Source: JAJPHF01 sp035293805
Lineage (GTDB): Bacteria > Chloroflexota > UBA6077 > JAJPHF01
Direction of reading: 5' to 3'
DNA: 64,000 nucleotides
NCBI GenBank assembly: GCA_035293805.1
Contig: DATGMD010000046.1
Span: forward strand, 67,553-131,552
In this document: positions 32,889 to 41,040 of the stretch, one piece after another
Layout: the number at the start of each line of letters is the position of its first letter
Position numbering within the stretch: the first letter of the stretch is position 1
Program-made: the position numbers and the translations under genes
Notes under the pieces: generated by a model
Databases searched by the model: none
What the model was told of the DNA's origin: nothing
What the model saw: only the letters and a program-made list of their open reading frames with translations

Positions 32889-35800
32889 TCAGCAGGCGTC
32901 GAGCGCCGGCCCCGCGGGCAGGTTCGGCAGCACCGTGTCCGGCAGGGGGTAGACGTTCGCCGGCGGCGCCGCGCACGTCGCCGCCAGCGCCGGGGACAGC
33001 ACGCGCGCGCGGCCTTGCTCGTCGATGCGGTAGACGCTCCCGGAGACGTCGTTCCGCAGCAGGGCGCCGGGCCGCACGGGCGTTGCGCCCGTGCCCACCG
33101 CGTCCAGCAGCACCTGACGCAGCCGGTCTAGCTCGTAGGGCGTCGGCGCCTTCACGCCGGCGGGCGTGCTGCCGGCGTTCCACAGCGCGCGGCCGGCGGC
33201 CAGCAGCGCCGCGGTCGGGTCGCCCAGCGCGAGCGCCGCCCGCGCGACCACGTCGTGCCCGTACCAGTAGTCCGGCAGCAGCGCCGTGGCCTCGCGCCCC
33301 TCGGCGAGGGCGCCCTCGGCGTCGCCCGCCAGCAGCAGCGTGTCGCCCAGGCCGGCGTGGATCTCCACGTCGTTCGGCTTCAGCGCGGCGGCCCGCGCAA
33401 AGCTGGCCTCCGCCGCCGCCAGGTGCTCCGGCTGCCCGGCGACGTCCGCCCAGTAGCGGTACAGCTCGCCCAGCGTCGAGTAGTAGCGGGCCTCCAGCGG
33501 GTTCAGGCGCGTCGCCTCGTTCAGGCTCAGCTCGCCCAGCGCGAACAGTTGATCGCGGCCCAGCTGCTCGGGCGCCGCCTCGTCGCGCACCGCGGCCAGG
33601 CTTGGGGCGAAGTCGGGGCGCGGCGCGGCGCGCGTCGAGCCGGCCAGCGCGCCGTAGTACTGGCCGAGGATGTGGTAGTACTCGGCCTGGCCGGGCGCCA
33701 GCGCCAGCGCCTGCTGCGCCGCGCGGATCGCGCCCGGGAAGTTGCCGCTCTGCTGGCCCAGCTCGGAGCGGTGGAACGCCACCTCGGCGGCCAGGGCGCT
33801 CACCTGGTGGGCGCTCACGGCCAGCGCCACCACGCCCGCCAGCGCCACGGCCCCCAGGGCTCGCGCGGTCGTCCCGCCCGCCTCGGCGCCGCCGGGCGCC
33901 GGGGCGGGCGCCAGGGCCAGCGCGCCGACGAGCGCCGCGGCCAGCACCGCGGCCAGCTCGACGACCGTGGCGGCCCGCAGCGCCTCCGGCGCCGGCATCT
34001 GTAACATGACCAGCGTCGCGAGCACGGCCGCGGCCGCATAGCCGACCACCGGCCACGGCCACACGCCCGCGCGGGGCACGGTCGGCAGGCCAGCGGAGGC
34101 CCCGTGCGCGCCGCGCCGGTCGCGGCGGCCGGCGCCCGGCGGCGCGGCGACCACCACGGCCGGCGCGCGCTCCAGGCCCGGCACCGCGACCGCCACGCCG
34201 GCCAGCAGCCAGAAGATCGCCTCGGGCGGCAGCGCCAGCATGCTCGTCTGGCTCTCCACCAGGTGGCTCAGTAGCGCTACGGCCAGGGCGAAGGAGAGGC
34301 CCCAGCCGAAAGGCGCCCGCGTGGGCCAGGCCCGCCGCAGGGCAACCACGAGCACGCCCAGCACGAGCGCGAGGTAGGCGGCCAGCCCCAGCAGCCCCGT
34401 CATCAGCAGGCGGTCGAGCAGCGCGTTGTGCGTGCGGTCCCAGAACTCGCCGAGGATGTTGCCCAGCTCGTGCGGCGGTGGCAGCACGCGGTTCAGCAGG
34501 TAGACCACGCTCTCCGGCCCGTACCCCACGAGCAGGCGCGTGCCGCCCAGCGCGTCGCCGTCCGGCGCCATCAGGGTGGGTGCCGTCAGCACCTCCGTCG
34601 CTCGCTGCCAGACGAGCACCCGCGCGCCGGTGTAGTCCTCGCGCACCCGGGCCAGGCGCTGCAGCAGCGGCACGCTGTCGGCGATCGGCCGCAGCGGCGA
34701 GCGGGGCGCCATCAGCGCCAGCATCCCGCCGCTGGCGAGCACGACGAGCGCACCGACCAGCGCGAGCTGGCGCCAGCGGCGGCCGCGCCAGGCGCAGAGG
34801 GCGCCGACGACCGCCAGCGCGATCAGGAGGGCCGCCAGGGGGCCGCGCGAGGCTGTCAGCACGATGACCAGCAGCTGGAGGGCCAGCAGCGCCGCGTAGC
34901 TGGCGCGGCGCACCTGTTGTCCGAGCGCGTCGGCCGGCAGGGGCGGCAGCACGGCGACAACCAGGGCGAAGCCGGCCAGCAGCATCGGGTACGCCCACCA
35001 GCCCTGCGGCCGGCCGATCGCGGCGCCGAAGGCCGCGCCGACCACGACGACCGCCGCGGCCACGCCCGGCGGCCCGAGCCAGCTACCCCGCGGCACGTCG
35101 CCCCGGCGGCGCGGATCGTCCAGCAGGCGCCAGACGGTGAGTGGCACCAGCATGCCGAGGTAGGCTGCCAGGAAGATCGCGTTGCCGGCCGTGGCGGCGG
35201 CGCGCCCGCCCGTGTTCTGCAGGCCGAACGGATCGTGGCCCATGGCCTGGGGCACGGCGTAGAGGCAGACCGGCAGGCTGGTCGCTAGCAGCACGCTCAC
35301 CAGCCGGTCCAGCTGCGCGCGGTGGCGCAGGCGATCGGCCACGACCAGGAACAGGACCGCGTAGCTCGCCACGGCGACCGCCCCCTCGCCGCGCAGGTAC
35401 GAGCCCCAGAAGGCGATCGCGGGCAGCGGCGAGAGCACTGTCGCCAGCAGCGTGGTGCCCACGTAGGCCGCCGCCAGGACCACGAAGAGCGCCAAGTGCT
35501 GAGTGCTGAGTGCTGAGTAGGACATTGCGGCCCCGGCGGAGCCTCGCCCCTCACCCCCCGGGATTGGGGGGCCGTCCTCTCCCCCTTCCCGCGTCGGGAG
35601 GGGGGGCAGGGGGGTAGGTCCGCCGGCGCGCACTGCCGCGCTGCGCCGTCCGGCCGCCCACTGGATGAGCCAGAGGAGCGCCATGAACGCCGCGAGCACC
35701 TGGAGCGCCTGGCCGCGCGCCAGGCTCGCCTGCGCGCGCAGCAAGTCGAGGTACAGCGGCACGAGCGCCGCGATGACGAGCCAGCAGGCTTCGAGGGTGG

Positions 35801-35948
35801 CGTTCGCGTAGCGCCACACGGCATCGGCGGTGGGCGTGGCGAGGGGCGCGCCGGGGTCGGCTGGCGCGGGCGTCGCGGTCGCGCCGGGCGAGGCCGGGGC
35901 CGTAGGGTTACGCGCGGTGTGGGCGGGGGCGCGGCGAGTCGTGCTCAC
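32889..35948 (-). CDS. O-antigen ligase (Wzy_C)-family membrane protein with C-terminal TPR domain
   Basis: 1019 residues. After a polar Pro/Thr/Ala-rich N-terminus (1-45), about twelve membrane helices extend to residue 700. The large periplasmic loop has LLVGYGPESVVYLLNRVLPPP and EFWDRTHNALLDRLLMTGLLG, the pattern of O-antigen ligases/polymerases (Arg and His in the loop). The last 280 residues are soluble TPR-like repeats (FPGAIRAAQQALALAPGQ; AAALKPNDVEIHAGLGDTLL). The likely role is polymerisation or ligation of surface glycan. Residues about 103-151 come from dispersed repeats (TPLPPLPTREGGEDG; MSYSALSTQHLAL) inserted between two helices. GTG start. Confidence 0.85.
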   Translation of the reverse strand: MSTTRRAPAHTARNPTAPASPGATATPAPADPGAPLATPTADAVWRYANATLEACWLVIAALVPLYLDLLRAQASLARGQALQVLAAFMALLWLIQWAAGRRSAAVRAGGPTPLPPLPTREGGEDGPPIPGGEGRGSAGAAMSYSALSTQHLALFVVLAAAYVGTTLLATVLSPLPAIAFWGSYLRGEGAVAVASYAVLFLVVADRLRHRAQLDRLVSVLLATSLPVCLYAVPQAMGHDPFGLQNTGGRAAATAGNAIFLAAYLGMLVPLTVWRLLDDPRRRGDVPRGSWLGPPGVAAAVVVVGAAFGAAIGRPQGWWAYPMLLAGFALVVAVLPPLPADALGQQVRRASYAALLALQLLVIVLTASRGPLAALLIALAVVGALCAWRGRRWRQLALVGALVVLASGGMLALMAPRSPLRPIADSVPLLQRLARVREDYTGARVLVWQRATEVLTAPTLMAPDGDALGGTRLLVGYGPESVVYLLNRVLPPPHELGNILGEFWDRTHNALLDRLLMTGLLGLAAYLALVLGVLVVALRRAWPTRAPFGWGLSFALAVALLSHLVESQTSMLALPPEAIFWLLAGVAVAVPGLERAPAVVVAAPPGAGRRDRRGAHGASAGLPTVPRAGVWPWPVVGYAAAAVLATLVMLQMPAPEALRAATVVELAAVLAAALVGALALAPAPAPGGAEAGGTTARALGAVALAGVVALAVSAHQVSALAAEVAFHRSELGQQSGNFPGAIRAAQQALALAPGQAEYYHILGQYYGALAGSTRAAPRPDFAPSLAAVRDEAAPEQLGRDQLFALGELSLNEATRLNPLEARYYSTLGELYRYWADVAGQPEHLAAAEASFARAAALKPNDVEIHAGLGDTLLLAGDAEGALAEGREATALLPDYWYGHDVVARAALALGDPTAALLAAGRALWNAGSTPAGVKAPTPYELDRLRQVLLDAVGTGATPVRPGALLRNDVSGSVYRIDEQGRARVLSPALAATCAAPPANVYPLPDTVLPNLPAGPALDAC
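35496..35640. repeat. G-rich repeat plus CTCAGCACT array inside the O-antigen-ligase gene
   Basis: 35496-35520 holds tandem TGCTGAGTGCTGAG units; 35540-35626 holds a partial composite G-rich element (CCTCACCCCCCGG, GGGAGGGGGGGCAGGGG). Both are read in frame in the host gene without a stop. The same units occur between or at the ends of other genes (60877-60963, 50354-50515). Confidence 0.75.
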
Positions 35949-36194
35949 GGTCTGACGAGGCTCCTGCTGCCTGCTCGCCCTACCCGCGAGCGCCCCGGCA
36001 GTATACCCGGCCGCCGGGGGGGCGTCAACGAAACGCGGCGCGCGGGGTGCCCCTTAACCTTTTGCGCTCCGGAAGGCGCCGGTCCTGTCAGCAAGCCGCC
36101 GTCGCGTTCGGCCGCAAAACTCCAAAGGGCACCCCGGCCCGCGCCTCCCGGCACCGGATGTATAGCCGGCACCCGCACACGAGCGCGCCGGGCG

Positions 36195-37181
36195 TCAACG
36201 ACGGTCCGGCGCCATCTCCGCCGCTCGGTACCAGGCGACCGTGCGCCGCAGCCCGTCCAGCAGCGCGACGCGCGGCCGGTAGCCCAGCACCCGCTCGGCC
36301 CGCGCGATGCTCGCTTGCGAGTGCCACACGTCGCCCGTCCGGCGCGGCTCGTGGCGCGGCACGACGCTGGTGCCGAGGACGGCGTTCAGCGTCGCCACCA
36401 GGTCCAGCAGGCTGTGGCGCTGGCCCGACGCCACGTTGATCGGCGCCCCGCTGGCCTCCGGCGCCTCCAGCGCCAGCAGGTTCGCCGCCACTACGTCGTC
36501 CACGTACACGAAGTCGCGCGACTGGCTGCCATCGCCGTAGATCGTGGGCGGCTCGCCGCGCAGCAGCGCCGCGATGAAGCGCGAGATCACCCCGGCGTAG
36601 GGCGATTGCGGGTCCTGACGCGGTCCGTAGACGTTGAAGTAGCGCAGCACGACCGTCTCGAAGCCGTAGCCGTGGGCGAACGCCGCGCAGTAGTGCTCGC
36701 CGGCCAGCTTGGCCGCCGCGTAGGGCGAGAGCGGCTGGGGCGCCATGTCCTCGCGCTTGGGCAGCGTCGGGTCGTCGCCGTAGGCCGCCGCCGACGCCGC
36801 GTATAGCACGCGCCGCACACCCGCCTCCCGCGTGGCGACCAGCACGTTCAGCGTGCCCGTCGCATTGATGGCGTGCGTTAGCAGCGGCGCCTCCAGCGAG
36901 CGGGGCACCGAGACGAGCGCCGCCTCGTGCAGCACGTACTCCATGCCCGCAACAGCGCGGCGCACCGCATCCAGGTCGCGCACGTCGCCCTCGTAGACCT
37001 CGACGTCCCGCGCCACCTCGGCCAGGTTGGCGCGGCGCCCGCTGGAGCAATCGTCGAGCACCCGCACCCGGTCGCCCCGCCGCACCAGGGCGGCGACCAG
37101 GTGCGAGCCGATGAACCCGCACCCCCCCGTGACCAGCACCCGCCGCCCCGCCAAGCCGCCTCCTGCCCGCGCCTCGCCCAT
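36195..37181 (-). CDS. NAD-dependent epimerase/dehydratase (UDP-glucose 4-epimerase-like)
   Basis: 328-residue extended SDR enzyme. NAD site VLVTGGCGFIGSHLVAAL, active-site YxxxK in SPYAAAKLAGE with upstream YAASAAAYGD, and substrate-loop YFNVYGPRQDP with the typical SRDFVYVDDVV. It most likely interconverts or dehydrates a nucleotide sugar for surface glycan. The ATG at 37181 has no clear ribosome site; a TTG at 37154, preceded by GCAGGAGGCGGC, would start just before the NAD motif and may be the true start. It stands alone in its region, upstream of the O-antigen-ligase/TPR gene on the same strand. Confidence 0.87.
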   Translation of the reverse strand: MGEARAGGGLAGRRVLVTGGCGFIGSHLVAALVRRGDRVRVLDDCSSGRRANLAEVARDVEVYEGDVRDLDAVRRAVAGMEYVLHEAALVSVPRSLEAPLLTHAINATGTLNVLVATREAGVRRVLYAASAAAYGDDPTLPKREDMAPQPLSPYAAAKLAGEHYCAAFAHGYGFETVVLRYFNVYGPRQDPQSPYAGVISRFIAALLRGEPPTIYGDGSQSRDFVYVDDVVAANLLALEAPEASGAPINVASGQRHSLLDLVATLNAVLGTSVVPRHEPRRTGDVWHSQASIARAERVLGYRPRVALLDGLRRTVAWYRAAEMAPDRR

Positions 37182-37375
37182 GATCTGACAACGTGACCAA
37201 ATCGTAGGGCACGGGCTCGTCCCCTGCCGCCCGGCCGTGGCGTCCGAGCCGGGCAGCGGAGGATGCTCCCCGCCTACGTTATCTTGCCGCCCGGCAGCGA
37301 GCGCTGCAAGCGGGCGAGGATGCGCGGAGCACGTCCCGTCGCCCTACGGCGCCGCCCGCTCCGCGCCGCCCTGGC

Positions 37376-38179
37376 TCACTGGCTCGGGGCGTTGGTGAAC
37401 GGTGCGGTCGCCGGAGCGTCGGCGCTCAGGGTTGGCAGCGGCGACAACCCCGGCGCGGGCGTCCCTTCCGGTGTCGCCGTGGCGGGCAGCGCCGTCGGCG
37501 TGGCCGTCGCCGGGGGCGTCGTCGCCGTTGCCAGGGCCGAGGGCGAGGGCAACGGCCGGCGGGTCGGCGTCGGCGCGGTGAAGTCACCCGGGCCGATGAG
37601 GACTGGCTGCATGGGCGTGATCAACTCGGTCGGCCGCCCCTGCGGGCGCGGTATCGGGGTGGTGGCGGGCATGGGGTTGTAGGGGATGCTCGGATCGTGG
37701 AGCAGGCGACTAAACAGCGCGCCAGCAAAACTACCATCCATCCGGAGGAGCCTGCCGGTCAGCATGTCGTAAGTGAAGCCGATGTAGCCGAGTTGCTGCC
37801 CGCTCTCCGGCCAGCCGAAGTTCCCACGGACGATAATCAGCGCCAGCAGCGGATCGTTGTCAGGGAAGAGGACGTCGGGTAATCCAAGGGGGCCGAACTG
37901 AGTAGCGAGTATCCTAGTCGCTAGGACGACCTCCGGGGTCCCACGGACCACCGGGTAGTTGACCCGGACCTCTTCCAGCGCGCGGTCTACGAGCTGGTCC
38001 ATCGAACCCGGCGTATAGGGGCGCAAGTAGGCGCCGAGGGTCGGGCTTGGCGTCGCCAGCGCCGTCGTGACCCCACTGGCCGCGCTGCCCGGCGGCGCCG
38101 GCTCCTGGGCCGGCGCCGCTGCCAGCAACGTCAGTACGAGTAGGCAGCCCGCGATGGCCGACGGGGCAGACGATAACAC
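37376..38179 (-). CDS. Secreted protein with Pro/Thr-rich tail, function unknown
   Basis: 267 residues from a GTG at 38179, 14 nt after the upstream binding-protein gene. Residues 9-28 are hydrophobic (IAGCLLVLTLLAAAPAQ) and look like a signal peptide; Cys11 sits too early for a normal lipobox. The middle part (about 50-165) is a folded, unrecognised domain with VNYPVVRGTPEVVLATRILA and LIIVRGNFGWPESGQQLGYI. The last 95 residues are low-complexity Pro/Thr/Ala, typical of an extracellular linker. It is the last gene of the peptide-scavenging block. Confidence 0.7.
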   Translation of the reverse strand: MLSSAPSAIAGCLLVLTLLAAAPAQEPAPPGSAASGVTTALATPSPTLGAYLRPYTPGSMDQLVDRALEEVRVNYPVVRGTPEVVLATRILATQFGPLGLPDVLFPDNDPLLALIIVRGNFGWPESGQQLGYIGFTYDMLTGRLLRMDGSFAGALFSRLLHDPSIPYNPMPATTPIPRPQGRPTELITPMQPVLIGPGDFTAPTPTRRPLPSPSALATATTPPATATPTALPATATPEGTPAPGLSPLPTLSADAPATAPFTNAPSQ

Positions 38180-38193
38180 TCCCCGATCGCCGG

Positions 38194-39831
38194 CTAGTGC
38201 ACGCGGATGTCGCTGGCGAAGATGCGCAGGTCGGGGCGCGGCGCGTAGTCGATGTTCTTCGCCATGCCCCACAGCATGTTGATCGTCCACAGGAAGCAGG
38301 CCGGCGCCTCCTCGGTGATCAGGCTCATCTCGTCCGACAGCGCCTGCTTGCGCGCGTTCTCGTCGAACGACGCCCGCTCCTTCTGGAACAACGCGTCGAG
38401 CTGCGGGTTCGAGTAGCCGATGCGCGGCGACACGCCCGTCTCGAAGTACTGCGAGAGCGCCGGGCCCGGGTCGTTCACCGAGCCGCGGCCCATGTAGTAG
38501 AACGGCGTGCGGCCCGCCTGCACGTCGGCCCACAGCGTCGGCCACTCGGGCGTCATCAGCTTGGCGCGGATGCCCACCGCGTTCATCTGCGCGGCCATCG
38601 CCTCGGCCGACTGCTTGTCCTGGATGTAGCGGCCCACCGGCGTGTAGAAGTCCACGTCCACGCCGTTCGGGTAGCCCGCCTCGGCCAGGAGCTGCTTGGC
38701 CTTCGCGGGGTCGTAGGTGTACCGCGGCTGGAGGTTCGGATTGTAGGCGTAGCTCGCGGGGCCGATCGGGCCGTCGAGGCGCTTGCCTTGCCCCTGGAGC
38801 ACGCCCTGGATGATCCCGTCGCGGTCGATCGAGTAGCAGACCGCCTGGCGCACCAGCTTGTTGTCCCACGGCTTGGTCTTCGGCATCATCGCCAGGAACA
38901 TGATCTCCTGCGAGTCGGTGCTGACCACCTTCGTGTTGGGCGCGCTGTTCACGCGGTCCACGAGGTGCGGCGGCAGGAACTCGGCGATCTGGATCTCGCC
39001 GTTCAGCAGCGCCGTGACCCGTACCTCGGTCTCGCGCATGATGCGGTAGACGACCTCGTCCGGCCCGTCCACCTTGCCGCCCCACCAGTTCGGGTTCTTG
39101 GCGATCACCAGCCGCTGGTTCGGCACCAGCTCCTTGAACATGTACGGCCCCGTGCCGATGGGCGGCTGCTGGTCGATCTGGTCGGGGCCGAACTTGTCGT
39201 ACTGCGCCTTGCTGGTGATGATGAGCAGGTCCGCGAAGTAGCTCAGCAGCGAGGCCGTCGGCTCCTTGGTGGTCATGCGCACGGTGTAGTCGTCCGTCGC
39301 CTCCACGCTCGCCAGCGGCGCCGTGTTCTGCTTCTGCTTGCTGTCCCGGTCGTTCCGGATGCGGTTGATCGAGTGGACCACGTCGGCCGACGTGAAGGGC
39401 GAGCCATCCTGCCACTTCACGTCCTTGCGCAGGTGGAACACCCAGGTCGTCGGGTTCTCGACCTCCCAGCTTTCGGCCAGCTCCGGCTTGTAGGTGTTGG
39501 TCTGAGGGTCCATCGTCACCAGGCAGCCGAGCACCTCGCACCAGATGCCGTAGCCCAGCGAGATGCTGTCGGCGTAGGGGTTCTGCGACTCGATCGTCTC
39601 CGTGACGCCGATGGTCACCCGTGTCGGGCCGCTGCTGCTGGTCCCGCCGCCCGACGCCTGACTGGCGGGCGCCGCGTTGCTCGCCGCGCCGCTGCCCGCC
39701 GCGCCGCTTCCGGCCGTGTTGCTTGCCGCGGCGCCGCTGCTGCCCTGTGGGCGTGGCTGGGCCTGCTGGCAGCCCAGGGCGAACAGCGTGAGGCTGGCGA
39801 CGAGCCCGAGGAGTCGCGCGTGCTTACCCAT
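38194..39831 (-). CDS. Peptide-type ABC transporter substrate-binding lipoprotein (second of block)
   Basis: 545-residue family-5 solute-binding lipoprotein. The signal ends in a lipobox LFALGCQQ, followed by an Ser/Ala/Gly-rich tether (30-65). Family stretches: TWVFHLRKDVKWQDGSPFT, GTGPYMFKELVPNQRLV, VRQAVCYSIDRDGIIQG and YDPAKAKQLLAEAGYPNG. It is clearly paralogous to the binding protein at 41041-42675 (shared YTYDPAKAKQLLAEAG). It is encoded 81 nt after the DppB-type permease gene on the same strand. Substrate probably peptides or related amides. Confidence 0.92.
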   Translation of the reverse strand: MGKHARLLGLVASLTLFALGCQQAQPRPQGSSGAAASNTAGSGAAGSGAASNAAPASQASGGGTSSSGPTRVTIGVTETIESQNPYADSISLGYGIWCEVLGCLVTMDPQTNTYKPELAESWEVENPTTWVFHLRKDVKWQDGSPFTSADVVHSINRIRNDRDSKQKQNTAPLASVEATDDYTVRMTTKEPTASLLSYFADLLIITSKAQYDKFGPDQIDQQPPIGTGPYMFKELVPNQRLVIAKNPNWWGGKVDGPDEVVYRIMRETEVRVTALLNGEIQIAEFLPPHLVDRVNSAPNTKVVSTDSQEIMFLAMMPKTKPWDNKLVRQAVCYSIDRDGIIQGVLQGQGKRLDGPIGPASYAYNPNLQPRYTYDPAKAKQLLAEAGYPNGVDVDFYTPVGRYIQDKQSAEAMAAQMNAVGIRAKLMTPEWPTLWADVQAGRTPFYYMGRGSVNDPGPALSQYFETGVSPRIGYSNPQLDALFQKERASFDENARKQALSDEMSLITEEAPACFLWTINMLWGMAKNIDYAPRPDLRIFASDIRVH

Positions 39832-39912
39832 GACCGTCCCCTCCTTGCGCTCGGCATCCCCCGGATGCCCGAGCGCCGCTGCGCCGCCACCCGAGTCGGC
39901 GGTGACGAAAGC

Positions 39913-40917
39913 CTACTGGAAGCGGATGCGTGGGTCAACTACCGCGTAGATGGCGTCGATCGCCAGGTTGATGGCAACGAACGCCACGGTATACACCAGT
40001 ACGATGCCGGTTACCAGGGGGTAGTCGCGCGACGTGACGCCGGTGATGAGCAGGTTGCCCACCCCCGGCCAGGCGAACACCGTCTCCACGATGATCGAGC
40101 CGCTGAGCAGCGTGCCCAGCTCGAGCCCGACCACGGTGACGATGGGGATGAGCGCGTTGCGCAGGACGTGGCGCCAGAGCACCACGCGATTCATCAGGCC
40201 CTTCGCGCGCGCCACCAGCACGTAGTCCTCGCGCGTGATCTCCAGCACGGCCGAGCGGGTGATGCGCATGAGGATGCCGGCCAGCGCGCAGCCGAGCGTT
40301 ACCGCCGGCAGGACGACGTGCTTGAAGGCGTCGGCCACGCCGGCCCAGTTGCCGGTGATGATACTGTCAATGAAGTAGAACCCCGTGACGGTCTGCCCCG
40401 CCACGCCGTACTCGCTGCGGCCTGCCGACGGGAACCAGTGGAGCACGCCGGCGAACAATAGAATTAACATAATGCCGAACCAGAAGTTCGGCATGCTGAT
40501 GCCGAACAGGCCGAAGATCGTGCCTACGTTGTCGGTGGCCGAGTCGGGCCGGGCCCCGGCGAACACGCCCAGCGGGATAGCGATGAGCACGGCGATGAGC
40601 ACGGCGAAGAACGCTAGCTCGATGGTGGCGGGCAGCCGCGAGCCGATCAGCTCGGTGACGGGCTGAGCGAAGCGGAACGAGCGCCCCAGGTTGCCCTGCA
40701 CCGCGTTGCCCACGAAGTAGAGGTACTGGATCGCGAAGGGCTGGTCCAGCCCCCAGCGCGCCCGCGCCTCGGCGATGTCGGCGTCGGTGGCGTCTTCCGG
40801 CAGCAGCAGCGACGCCGGGTCGCCCGGCGCCAGGTGCAGCAGGCCGTACACGAGCAGCGTCACGAGCAGCATCACGGGAATGGTGCCCACCAGCCGCTGG
40901 ACCAGATACCGTGTCAT
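39913..40917 (-). CDS. DppB/OppB-type ABC transporter permease
   Basis: 334-residue inner-membrane permease of the binding-protein-dependent type. TM1 is MTRYLVQRLVGTIPVMLLVT; five further helices follow. The EAA-type loop for ATPase contact is VARAKGLMNRVVLWRHVLRN, followed by ALIPIVTVVGLELGTLLSGS. The ATG at 40917 has GGAGAGGCCCGGC upstream. A complete transporter would need a DppC-type partner permease and ATPases; none are in the window. It sits between two binding-protein genes on the same strand. Confidence 0.93.
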   Translation of the reverse strand: MTRYLVQRLVGTIPVMLLVTLLVYGLLHLAPGDPASLLLPEDATDADIAEARARWGLDQPFAIQYLYFVGNAVQGNLGRSFRFAQPVTELIGSRLPATIELAFFAVLIAVLIAIPLGVFAGARPDSATDNVGTIFGLFGISMPNFWFGIMLILLFAGVLHWFPSAGRSEYGVAGQTVTGFYFIDSIITGNWAGVADAFKHVVLPAVTLGCALAGILMRITRSAVLEITREDYVLVARAKGLMNRVVLWRHVLRNALIPIVTVVGLELGTLLSGSIIVETVFAWPGVGNLLITGVTSRDYPLVTGIVLVYTVAFVAINLAIDAIYAVVDPRIRFQ

Positions 40918-40932
40918 GCCGGGCCTCTCCGT

Positions 40933-40958
40933 GGGGCCGGGGCGCGGGCCCCGGCCCC
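40933..40958 (-). terminator. Intercistronic GC hairpin between binding-protein and permease genes
   Basis: Perfect 10-bp stem (40933-40942 with 40949-40958), 6-nt loop, 82 nt past the binding-protein stop and 15 nt before the permease start. Such hairpins often stabilise the upstream message or attenuate the downstream gene, keeping the binding protein in excess. No T-run. Confidence 0.5.
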
Positions 40959-41040
40959 CTGATCGCCAATTAAGCAGCTGGTCGCGGCCGGCGGGTCGAT
41001 GTGGCGCAGCCAAACCGACCCGGCAGTCCCGGCCACCAAA

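Noticed and set aside
38180..39541. Long N-terminal extension of the secreted protein gene ending at 37376
   Set aside because: It is out of frame with, and antisense in character to, the binding protein. A signal peptide begins at the GTG at 38179.
38197..40461. 754-residue open frame on the plus strand antisense to the binding-protein and permease genes
   Set aside because: Its composition (His/Arg/Val/Leu-rich, no domain) is what high-GC third positions produce opposite a real gene. The minus strand has clear family motifs throughout.
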